Shown here: positions 20,417-30,500 of the stretch, one piece after another
How positions within the stretch are numbered: the stretch's first letter is position 1
How the letters are laid out: every line of letters starts with the position of its first letter
Assembly (NCBI GenBank): GCA_025766275.1
Contig: JAFKAC010000024.1
Location: 62,001 to 126,000, forward strand
Length of the DNA: 64,000 bases
Direction of reading: 5' to 3'
From: Lactarius indigo
Lineage: Eukaryota; Basidiomycota; Agaricomycetes; Russulales; Russulaceae
Translations under genes and position numbers: made by a program
The notes under the pieces: generated by a model
The model's input: only the letters and a program-made list of their open reading frames with translations
Told to the model about the DNA's origin: nothing
Databases searched by the model: none

Positions 20417-21847
20417 CTAGGCCGAGTCGTCTCGACTTGCGTTTCTGCTTGCGTGAGTGAAGTCGTAATCGTGTCGGAAAATGTAATGCTCGGGGCGTCT
20501 GTACGGGTCCCCACGGCGCTGTGCGCGGAGGCGCGCAGTTGCCTGCGTTGCGCGTTCGCGGTCAACCGCTCGACCGAGTACCGCGAGCCATGCGCAGTAC
20601 GTATTAGCGTGGGATGTGGTGGGCGATACGTGACAGACGCGATGCTCGACACACTTCGCGTGCGGCGTGCGACATTCGAACGTGAGGTGTTCTGCGCTGT
20701 CGCACCATGTACATGCCAGTAATCCCGCACGGCTATGTATGGATGCTTGCTGGTCAGCGGTCGAGGTGCGCGTTGTGTCCCGAGCCGCAGTCGCGCCGGT
20801 GGTTACTTCACCGTCCTCGACTTCGTGTAGTTCGGGTGAGACCGAGCGTGGTGGTTCGTCGTGCAACTGAGGGTAAGCGAGACGTCTGGGGTGGGTGGTC
20901 ACAGCTTCGGCGAATGTTCGTGGTAGAGTCGAAGGAGGAGGAGGGACGGGAAGGATTTGCTCAGCCATTAAGACGGTGCGGTGATGGCGAAGGCGTGGGT
21001 CGGAGAGTCCGTCGTGCGTGAATACGGAGGCTAGGGCCGTGGGCATAGGCTTTGGGAGATAGGGTGTTAGTCGAGTCACCGCGCAAGCGTCGATAATGCG
21101 CGAGTCGATGGTCGCGGCATTGTTGGCCCAATCTACCATGCCGTACTCGGCTTCTCGCAGTTGTTGGACGAGTAGCTGCTGCTGCAGTACCGACTCTCTA
21201 AGGCGGTGTACATCTGCACTCAGACCGGGGTCAGCGAGTCGTCCTAAGGCTTTGTCAACTTCGGTACGAGCTGGGTGTTCGGGTCGAAAGATATCGATGA
21301 ATTCTTTTTCCAGGATGCGTGGTTGGATATCGGGGCGTGGTCGCGCGGTGAGTTCCGTATAGTAGAAGGGTTTACCGCGCCCTTCTGTGGCGATGACGAT
21401 GGGTTGACCGCGTGGGTTGATGACAAACTGCAAATAGGCTGCGTTCTTTCGTTCCCCGTTGGAGTATGGTATCTCTACCTGGTAGGGATGTTCGGGTAGC
21501 ACTTTCTGCCAATCGCCTGCAGGCGGTGTATCAGTGGAGATCGGTCGTGCCGGCAACGGGTGAGGTTGTCGCTGGCTCGATTGTACCGCCATCTCTTCCA
21601 AAGCTTCTCTGCGCAGACGTTGTTGTCGTCGCTGTTTTGCCTGCGAGTGTCGGTAGTGGTAGCCGTCGTCGCCGATGTGCGTGCTTAGTCCCCACATATC
21701 TTCTCGCGAGCGAGGCGAGTTTAGCAAGGCGTTGTAGGTCGGCCCTACTCTGGCCCACTCGTTAACTTCCCTGTCGATACGTCGATTGACGTCGTCGGGA
21801 AGGTCTCGGGCGGCGATGAGTGGATACTGCGGTGGGTGTCGTTGCAT
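20417..21847 (-). CDS. G2 ORF3: zinc-knuckle protein downstream of pol
   Basis: 476 residues in the position where env sits in retroviruses, starting at an ATG 46 bases after the pol stop and ending 12 bases before the 3' LTR. It has no signal peptide or membrane segment, so it is not an envelope protein. Residues ~215-245 look helical (DVHRLRESVLQQQLLVQQLR). A canonical CCHC knuckle, CTWCDSAEHLTFEC, is at about 376-389. The rest is Pro/Arg-rich. The composition suggests a nucleic-acid-binding accessory protein, perhaps a gag-like duplication. It has no internal stop although gag-pol has three, so it is the best preserved frame of this copy. Confidence 0.75.
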   Translation of the reverse strand: MQRHPPQYPLIAARDLPDDVNRRIDREVNEWARVGPTYNALLNSPRSREDMWGLSTHIGDDGYHYRHSQAKQRRQQRLRREALEEMAVQSSQRQPHPLPARPISTDTPPAGDWQKVLPEHPYQVEIPYSNGERKNAAYLQFVINPRGQPIVIATEGRGKPFYYTELTARPRPDIQPRILEKEFIDIFRPEHPARTEVDKALGRLADPGLSADVHRLRESVLQQQLLVQQLREAEYGMVDWANNAATIDSRIIDACAVTRLTPYLPKPMPTALASVFTHDGLSDPRLRHHRTVLMAEQILPVPPPPSTLPRTFAEAVTTHPRRLAYPQLHDEPPRSVSPELHEVEDGEVTTGATAARDTTRTSTADQQASIHSRAGLLACTWCDSAEHLTFECRTPHAKCVEHRVCHVSPTTSHANTYCAWLAVLGRAVDRERATQATARLRAQRRGDPYRRPEHYIFRHDYDFTHASRNASRDDSA

Positions 21848-21892
21848 GACTGTAGTGATGTTATGGATGGATATCTTTGCGCGGTTTTTATA

Positions 21893-24167
21893 TTATCGGA
21901 CGAGGTCTGCAGCGTGTATATTTTCGAGAGGTTCCCAACTATCGTGTGCTGCGGAGAACCCTTTCCAACATACGAGATATTGCGGTGTCTTCTTTCGTCC
22001 TGTGGTGCGATAGTCGAGAATTTCTTCAACTTCCCATTCTGGTTCCCCGTCTATAAGTTCCGGGAGTGGATGTTCTTCCTTTCCTCCATTTGCCTCGGTT
22101 TCTCGATAAGGGGTCAGGAGTGCGGCATGGAATACGTCGTGGATCTTCCATCTATCCGGCAATTGGAGTCGATAGGCCGTTTCCGAAACCTTTTGTGTTA
22201 CGACAAATGGTCCGTGCCATTTCGGTGCCAGTTTCGTTGTTGGATGCGTTGTTTTTAGATTCGTGGCATCTAGCCATACTCTGTCGCCCAGTCGGTAAGG
22301 CTGATAGCGTGGTGATTCGGTTACCCATTTCAACTGGGTGTTCTTTATCGCAGCCTGCGCATCTGCTCTTGCCTTGGTCAGAGTTGCAAGGCGTTCGTCG
22401 GCGGTCGGAGAGTTGGTAGAAGTCTTTGGTTGGTGGACAGAAGGAACGAACCCAAGGAGTAACTCAAACGGGGTTTTTTGCGTGGTTTCTGATGGCCACG
22501 CGTTCAGCGCATATTGGGCGATAGGTAGCATCGGTGCCCAATTGTCCTGCTGATAATTAGTGTACATTCGCAGATACTGTTCCAACTTTTGATTCGTCCT
22601 TTCTGATTGTCCGTTGGTACGTGGATGATAAGCCGTACTGATATTCTGTTGGATGTTCAAGGCTGAGCATAGAGCTTTAGTGAGTGCGGCCATAAACCGG
22701 GGGTCACGGTCCGAGATGACTTTATTTGGTAGTCCGTAGTGAGGTAGCACATGTCGAAGGTACGATTGCGCGACTTCTTCAGCGCCGTGCTTCTCTTTCC
22801 ACGGTATGAAGATGTTCGCTTTCGAACATCCTTGATCGGTGATAGTCAGGATCGTGTCGAATCCTCGGGATTTTGGGAGCTTAGTAATAAAGTCGAGAGC
22901 GATCGTTTGGAACGGTAAGGAATGATCTGGAAAGATCGGGCTTAGAGGTACGCGGGGTCGAGTGGTTAAGTTTTTGTTGGCTTGGCAAGTCAGACATCCT
23001 CGAACATAGTCCTTGATGTGTTCTGTCATGTTGGGCCACCAGTAGTGTTTACTGATTGCTGACAGCGTGTTGGATTGTCTGGGGTGGCCTGCGGTAGTGA
23101 GGTCGTGAAATGACCGAATTACCCCCCTCCTCAGGGAGGGATCGTCCACGATTGCCAGACGGTCGCGGTAGAACCAGAGGCCGGAGGGACTGCATTGTAG
23201 AGGGGAACGCGCATCTGGGAATGGGTCGACGCGTGCGAGCTGTGCGGCGCGACATTGGTCGTCGAGAGTGGTGGTGCGGGCGACGGCGATGAAAAACGAG
23301 GGGGGGAGGACGGTGACAGCTGAGTTATCAAGTCTGTCAGGTACGAGGGCAGGGTGTCGAGAGAGGGCGTTGGCGTGGAGAGTGGTCCCCAGGACGTGGT
23401 GGAGGTGGATATTATAGTCGGCAAGGATATTGACCAACCGTGCCACACGACGATTGATATGCTGTGGGGAGCGGTAATGGAGGAGATTCTGATGATTGAC
23501 GAGAACGGTGATGGGGTGAGCAGCAGCGACAAGTAGATGGCGCCAGTGTTCTAAGCCGCGAACGAGTGCGAGGAGTTCGCGATCATAGACGTCGTAGTTT
23601 CGCTCGGCAGGTGAAAGGGACTGCGAGAAGTAGCCGATAGCTTGGTGTTTCCGGCGTTCGTCGGGTTGTGTGAGTATAGCGCCGATGGCGTACAAGGATG
23701 CATCAGTTTGCAGTTGGTATGGCACGGCAGGGTCTGGTTGTCGCAGCGTCGGTCGTGAACAGGCAATTGAGAGCAGCGTGTCTAGGGCACTGGTACAGTC
23801 GCTAGTCCACTGAAACTGAGAATCCTTCTTCAGTAAATTCGTCAGAGGGCGAGCAATATCGGCGTAGTGTGGTATGAATGGTCGTTGATATCCGAGGACC
23901 CCGAGCGTACTTCGCACCTGTTTGACCGTCGTTAACGTCCGTGGCCAATCGCGCAATCCTGATACTTTATCGCTGCCCATCTGTATAGTTCAGTTAGCGA
24001 TTGTCATACCCAGATAATCGATCTCGGTGCGTTCGAAGGCGCATTTCGACAGTTTGAGGAAATAACTTTCGTCCAAGAGGACCTGTAGTACCTGTCCGAC
24101 GATCAATCAGTGTCGAGGGTAGTCCATTACAGTGGCGATGAGGATATCGTCCATGTAAATAAATAAC
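21893..24167 (-). pseudogene. G2 pol, 3' part: RT C-terminus, RNase H, integrase, chromodomain
   Basis: Continues the frame of 32187-34687 after the G3 insertion. It opens with the RT catalytic box FIYMDDILIAT at 24167, then RNase H (QTDASLYAIGAILTQ), integrase HHCC ending CLTCQANKN, the DDE core (DFITKLP, ISDRDPRF, NGQSERTNQKLEQYLR) and a C-terminal chromodomain (EVEEILDYRTTGRKKTPQY then LVCWKGF). It ends at a TAA (21893-21895). Two in-frame TGA codons, 24107-24109 and 23990-23992, fall where arginine is expected, so pol is inactive even without the insertion. Confidence 0.92.
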
Positions 24168-24172
24168 TCCGT

Positions 24173-24946
24173 TGTCACGGACGCTCTATTTTTGCCTTAT
24201 TTTTCTGTATTTTTACGGATTTATTCGGTGAAGATATGAGACTCCAACATTGTGTCAGACATCCAAGTCCTTATCATTAGATATGATAAGATGGTCAGTC
24301 ATGTGATGCCAACATGTGCACCCACAAGCACGTGACCCTGGGATAGTAACTTCCTTATTGGATGTTACCTCTTTAGGGCACTTTCCACATTAGTATAGTA
24401 GTTTCTCATTGGACGATAAGCAGGGAAGGTTCTAGATAGTTCTAGACTACGTTGTCATAGGGTTGTGACTCATAGATAAGGACACGTCATTGTTCTGTCA
24501 GCGTTAATGACTGTGCATCAGTCAGCACAATAGATAACGCTATTATTAGACACGACGTGTCAGCGTCTGACTCATTACTATTACACGTACCTTTAGTAAT
24601 AAGGTTCTATAGTAATTCGAACTCAGCCGCAGCACTGTATATAAACCCTCATGTAGCGACCTGAGTGGAACCAACTTGTCCTCTTGGTTCTCCACTCAGG
24701 TGCGTATTTCCTTTGTACCTCCCTTACTTCTCCAATGTTAACTTGTCCTCTTGGTTCTCCACTCAGCGTGCCACAGTGTGATCACCTGACCTTTGGACTT
24801 GAATAAAGTCCTCACGTGTGTCTACACTCCACTGTGACTGTACGTTCAGCGCGTGACTTGTCTCCGCGCTAGGCTTGGGTGTGCTACCTGTTCAGTTCGC
24901 TTACCTCACCTTGGTCTAGTTGTACGCGATAAGTCATACCGCTACA
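24173..24946 (+). repeat. 5' LTR of G3
   Basis: 774 bp, TGTCACGGACG to CGCTACA. TATA box TATATAAAC at 24638-24646. A 27-base segment (core AACTTGTCCTCTTGGTTC) is repeated directly within R-U5, at about 24673 and 24738. Confidence 0.96.
24638..24646 (+). promoter_or_regulatory. TATA box in G3 5' LTR
   Basis: TATATAAAC, 465 bases into the LTR. After one ATG at 24734, no ATG occurs on this strand until the gag start at 26290. Confidence 0.6.
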
Positions 24947-25465
24947 TTAGGACAAGTTCTCCATTCACACGCCCCTTACTCTTACCGGCGTTTTCCTTTG
25001 TTCCTTTCTAGGTGGTTGACAACCACAAGTCCCTTGTGTCACACACCTCACTCTTTGCCTGTGGACCTTCGTACGCAGAATCTGCGCTATCTTGGTACAA
25101 CTCTAGTGTCCGTAAAATCGGCATAGATTGTGCTTGCCTATAGGACTTTATCTGGTCATCAGTAAAGTTCCTGGGTACTGCTTGCAGAACTGGTCACCAC
25201 GCCAGATAAGCTGCAAGTGGAAGAGAAGCCTGCCAGGCCCAGCCTGCGACAGCTGTACGCAAAGTAAACAGAAAAGTTTGAGAGCGCTTCGGCGTGAGAG
25301 GCAGCCAATAGGTCGAGGAGACTGCAGCAGACAGCCTTGTGTTCCTGCACAAATCCCCTACATTTTTCCAGAGTGTTCCGTTATCGCCGCAGCCTCGCGC
25401 AGTGTGAAACACCACTGTGTATTGGTCTCGCTTGATCGGACTCTCCATTCACCTTCGACTTAGCG

Positions 25466-26153
25466 TTTCGCGGTCGTCGTAACACGTCGTCACATTACAC
25501 CACTTTCCATTTCCAAACTGCCTCGCATATTTGCGAACGTCCATCAACGTCTTCGACGTATCTTTCGGAGGAGACAGGAAACAGTTCTTCCTGTTCCAGC
25601 GCCCCCGTCACCCCCACGTTCCTACTTCACTCCAAACTTAGCCTCTGCTTCGGCATCGCTACACGTTCAGGGAGCAGGTCAATCGTCCTCTGACCCAATC
25701 CCTTCACCCCGATTTGCATCTCCTACTCCGACAGCAGCTTCGGAGCATTCCTACCACTCGGCGCATTCCTCCTCCAACGAGACACTCGTTGACGACCCTC
25801 AAGCACCCCCTGTAGTTTATCAGCAAGAAATCTTTGCTGGTGAAGAAGTCCACTACAGGTTCTCTTTAGAAGGCGATCCTCAGAACGACGCGGAAGCATA
25901 CGTCCGCGCCATCTATTACGATAGAGACTTCCGATACGCCCTTCTAGAACTCCACGGAGCATTCAGCCTTGTTGCAGGCACCCCTTTCACCGTCCCTCAG
26001 CTGATCGCCTTTGCAGCAGCACTAGTCCCCGAACTTTCCCCTCCCCCATCTGTCCACTCCCACGATAGCTCCCAAAGGGAAACAGAGAGCAGCACAAGCT
26101 CAAGCTCAGTATCCCACAGGAGTAACGTCCAAGTACAGAACGATCCTCTCTAA
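25466..26153 (+). CDS. G3 leader frame: AUG-less ORF upstream of gag
   Basis: A frame of about 228 codons between a TAG near 25460 and the TAA at 26151-26153, read by hand. It has no methionine codon. The N-terminus is basic (RRIFRRRQ near codon 30), followed by a Pro/Ser/Ala-rich stretch and then a more globular part (YQQEIFAGEEVHYRFSLEG, YVRAIYYDRDFRYALLEL). It overlaps, in another phase, the open frame running into gag (ILSKEEKEWIKNFDNW), so it might join gag by frameshift or splicing or be made from a non-AUG codon. Same layout as frames A-C of G1. No family recognised. Confidence 0.55.
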
Positions 26154-26289
26154 AGAAGAAAAGGAGTGGATCAAGAACTTCGACAACTGGGACGACTTCG
26201 ACGAAGACGAACAGCTTCGCCTCATCGAAGACAGACGGGAGTCGATCAAAAAGTACGAGGAAAGAAAAAGACAGGACGAATTAGATAGG

Positions 26290-27516
26290 ATGTCTGCCAC
26301 CGCCGCCGCTCCCCCCACACCAACAGCTCCTGCTCCGCCCCCAACTCTCAACGACTGCTTGCGCCTAATAAGCGACTTAGGCCAAGTAGTCGGCATACTT
26401 ACGCAAAAGGTCACAGACTTGACCGCACAGGTTTCAGCAACCGCGGCCAAGCCTAGCGCCAAACACAAGGAAGTAGTGGCCCGCCCCAAAGCTTGGGATG
26501 GGAAAGGCAACTCTACAGATGCCCGTCACTTCCTTGCAGCCTTCCATAATTGGGCAGGCTCACAGCAGGACGCTATGAATACCTGGGACCCGGCCCAGGG
26601 CATGTATTACCGGGCAGAGGACCGCTGGATAATGGCGGTTCTCAACTTAATGGAAGGGGAAGCCAAGTCATGGGCTCTCCCCTATCTCGAACAACTTCAG
26701 TCAAATAACATTCCGTTCGGTAGCTCTTGGGACAAATTCATCAAGGAGTTTAACCGGCGGTTCTCGCCCCTCGACACTACAGAAACAGCGAGGGAGCAAC
26801 TGAAGAAGACAAAACAGGGCCGCGGATCGGTTGCAGAGTACCGATCCGTGTTCGAACAGTACTCTGGACAGACTGGATGGTCAAAAGCAGACCTCCGCAC
26901 CCGCTTTTACGATGGTCTCTCGGACCGCGTAAAAGATGCCTTAGCCTTGACGGACAAGGCCCACGTCGACTTCGACGACCTCAAGCAGGTCTCACAATCG
27001 CTGGATCAGCGACTGAGACAGAGGGACTCGGAAAAGAAGGGCGGTTCGTCCAGCCAGTCGATCTTGCCTGCAGGCAAGCCGTCCGATCCAGACGCAATGC
27101 AAGTTGACGCATCACGTCAGCAGGGATCCGGCACGAGCAAGCCCGCATCCGGCGGAAAGACTCGGCAAGACTATCAGAAACACATGCAAGGCAAGTGTTA
27201 CGGGTGTGGTTCTAAGGACCACTCAAAGAAGGATGGAAATCACGAACGCGACGTGTGCCACCATTGTCAAAAGGTCGGACATAGGGCACCCGTCTGCATG
27301 CTCAAATTTATGGGGAAACCCACCAAAGCGAAAGCTGCGGCCAGTAGTGAGGAGACCCCCTCCCAACCTTCTTCCAGTCAGTCGGCGGCTTCAACCGCCC
27401 AAACAAGTACTTCCGCACCGCCCAAAGCCAATACGTCCCAGGCAGACGTGGCAAAGTTATTGGCAGCGCTCACAGCCCAACAAGAGCAAATCAACGCTCT
27501 TAAGGCAGCTTTTTAG
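26290..27516 (+). CDS. G3 gag
   Basis: 408 residues from the ATG at 26290, the first ATG after the LTR. The Ala/Pro-rich N-terminus is followed by a predicted coiled coil (residues ~15-50), a retrotransposon gag domain (~65-240, with EGEAKSWALPYLEQL and FIKEFNRRFSPLD) and two Cys/His segments: an irregular CYGCGSKDH at ~303 and a canonical CCHC CHHCQKVGHRAPVC at ~323-336. The C-terminus is Ser/Gln-rich with a final helix. The frame is open well upstream of the ATG without another ATG. It ends GCT TTT TAG, overlapping pol in the -1 frame. Confidence 0.93.
   Translation: MSATAAAPPTPTAPAPPPTLNDCLRLISDLGQVVGILTQKVTDLTAQVSATAAKPSAKHKEVVARPKAWDGKGNSTDARHFLAAFHNWAGSQQDAMNTWDPAQGMYYRAEDRWIMAVLNLMEGEAKSWALPYLEQLQSNNIPFGSSWDKFIKEFNRRFSPLDTTETAREQLKKTKQGRGSVAEYRSVFEQYSGQTGWSKADLRTRFYDGLSDRVKDALALTDKAHVDFDDLKQVSQSLDQRLRQRDSEKKGGSSSQSILPAGKPSDPDAMQVDASRQQGSGTSKPASGGKTRQDYQKHMQGKCYGCGSKDHSKKDGNHERDVCHHCQKVGHRAPVCMLKFMGKPTKAKAAASSEETPSQPSSSQSAASTAQTSTSAPPKANTSQADVAKLLAALTAQQEQINALKAAF
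27510..27516 (+). promoter_or_regulatory. Candidate -1 frameshift site at G3 gag stop
   Basis: TTTTTAG: gag reads GCT TTT TAG and pol is open in the -1 frame (TTT TTA GAT) from here to 31400 without a stop, as read codon by codon. The same heptamer and phase occur at the G1 gag stop. Confidence 0.6.
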
Positions 27517-30500
27517 ATCCAGGGGTAGTCATAGCTGCGGACTCCCCCTGTAAAACAGATACAGTTGACTCGGCCTCGTGTAGTTGTAAGATATGCCTAC
27601 GATCTCGCCTCGTTTCGGACTCGGACCAATCTGTAATTCCTACGTACCACTTTGTTTCTGCCTGTAATGTTGATAGTAGTGATGTCTCGGCTTCCTGTTC
27701 TGATTCTACATCTACATCTGCCTCGGAGATGAACAATAGTATTAGTGTTCCGATTGCTCCACAATTTGTAGCAGCGCCGCAAGTGATGATTTCTGATGCA
27801 GCGCTTTCTTCATGTATAATTCCCGAAACAAAAGATAGCAGATCTCATTTTCATATTTCTGTTGAATTACAAGGACGTCATCGTACTGTAAAAGTAGCAG
27901 CCATGGTAGACTCTGGGGCAACTTCGTTGTTCCTAGACAAAAAGTACGCTGACCGCCACAAGATGTTGCAAGTTCCGCTGGAGCATCCCATTACCCTCTA
28001 CAATATAGACGGGACGCTCAATGAAGCAGGCAGTATCACCCATAAAGTAACACTCGTCCTCAAAGTTGGTCCTAGTGCAGAAAAGTTCGACTTTATGGTC
28101 ACTTCACTAGGTCCAGAACGAGTCATACTGGGACTGCCTTGGCTTAGACATCGGAACCCACACATAAACTGGCAGGAAGGTACTATGCGTCTCAACTCCA
28201 GCGCTGAAATAGCCGCACCGGAGATAGAGATAGAGGTGACGCGCATTATGGCGAACCGTATGGAACGCCGCCGTCTCCTTGCGGAGAAAGTGTTGGACAC
28301 AGTCTCTGACGAAGTTTTCTGTTTGGCCGGTTTCACGTACTCTCAGCAGATTGCCGAGAAAGCAATAACTTCCAAACCTAAGAAAACCTTCGAAGAGATG
28401 GTCCCTGAACACTATCGTGACTTCGCAAAAGTCTTCTCTGAGGAAGAATCCCAGAGACTCCCGAAGCATCAGCCATGGGACCACGCCATAGACCTTGAAC
28501 CAGATGCAGTCAAGCACTGGAAGGTCAAGACGTACCCCATGTCACCCAGCGAGCAAGTAGAATTGGACAAATTCCTAGACGAACATATAGGGAAAGGATA
28601 TCTAGTGCCATCTAAGTCACCAATGGCATCTCCCGTGTTCTTTATAAAGAAAAAGGACGGCAAACTCCGTCTAGTCCAAGACTATCGGCGTCTTAATAAG
28701 ATAACCATTAAGAACCGATATCCACTTCCACTCGCTGCCGACATCATCAATAAGCTTAAGGGAGCTCAATACTTCACTAAATTCGACGTTCGATGGGGAT
28801 ACCACAATATCCGCATCAAAGAAGGCGATGAATGGAAAGGTGCTATTGTCACGAATAGGGGTCTATATGAACCAAAAGTCATGTACTTCGGCATGACTAA
28901 TAGCCCCGCCACTTTCCAAGCCTTGATGAACGCCGTATTTGCTGATCTTATCGCACAAGGAGAGGTTGCTGTATATATGGATGATATTCTCATCTATAGC
29001 CATAGCCTTAAACACCATCGCAAGATAGTACGCAAGGTGTTAACACGGCTAGAACAATACGACCTCTATCTCAAGCCTGAGAAGTGCGATTTTGAGAAGC
29101 AAGAAATGGAGTATCTAGGGATGATTATCCGTCCTGGAGAAGTGCAGATGGACCCTGGCAAGGTCTCTGCAGTAAAGGAGTGGCCAACCCCGACTACGCT
29201 CAAAGAAGTAAGAGCATTTATCGGGTTCGCCAATTTCTATAGAAGGTTCATCAAGGACTTCGTGACTATCGCCCGTCCCCTTCATGACCTTACTAAGAAA
29301 GATACTCCTTGGATCTGGCAGTCTGAGCAGCAGAAAGCCTTTGACCTGTTAAAGGAACGTTTCGTACAAGAACCTATTCTTAAGGTTTACGATCCGAACC
29401 TTCCAACTAGAGTCGAGGTAGATGCTTCTGGATTTGCTACTGGCGGTATTCTAACTCAGAAATACCCGGACGGTCTCTGGCACCCCATTGCGTATCGCTC
29501 ACAATCTATGAGCAAAGAAGAGCGCAATTACGAGATTTACGATAGAGAAATGCTCGGCTTAATCCACGCCTTAGAGGATTGGAGACATTTCCTCGAAGGC
29601 ATCTCTTTTGAAGTGATCACCGACCATAAGAATATGGAATGGTGGGCAACCATGAAAGACTTAAGTAGGCGTCAAGCCCGATGGGCCCTATTTTTAAGTC
29701 GGTTTGCCTTCAAAATCACTTACAAAAAAGGAGAATCTATGCAAGCTGATGCATTAAGTCGTTTCTCACGAGACCAAGTCCGAGACTCTGAAGACAACCG
29801 CCAGGTCCAGGTATTAAAACCTGAGCATTTCCTAGCTGCCGCTAAAGCGCACTTTGTCCCTGAAACAGACTCCCTAGGGAGTCGCATTAAACTCGCATCT
29901 ATCCGAGAAGCCGAAGTAATAGAGGGTCTTAAAAATATCTCTAAGACCGCTCCTAAAGCTCTCACGGATGGCGTCTTAATGTGGGAGGAAGAAGATGGTT
30001 TCGTCTACCACCGGGGTAAATTATACGTCCCAAACGATCGTGCCCTTCGTAGGGATGTGGTAAAGTCCTGCCACGACTCGGTCACTACGGGACACCCTGG
30101 GAAGAATGGGACCATAGAGCTAGTTAGTCGCTATTATTGGTGGCCACGCATGTCAGGCTTTATCACCTCATATGTAGAAGGATGCGATCGATGCCAAAGA
30201 TATCGCAAAGATCTACACCCCAAAGCAACCATTCAGCCGCAAGAAGTTCCTGAGGGACCATGGCAGATAGTAGGGATCGATCTGATCGGCCCACTGCCAA
30301 TGTCACGTGGAAAAGATATGATCTTAAATATCGTAGATCATTACACCAAACAGATTCATCTGTTTCCCGTGACCTCTCAAATTACGGCTGATGGGGTAGC
30401 ATCCATCTACTTTGAGCAAGTCTTTCCCCTGCACGGGATCCCTCGCAAAATCATTAGCGATAGGGGACCCCAATTTGCAGCGCGAAGTATGCGTGCACTA

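Noticed and set aside
20417..21847. Envelope gene in G2
   Set aside because: The position fits, but there is no signal peptide or membrane segment and there is a CCHC knuckle.
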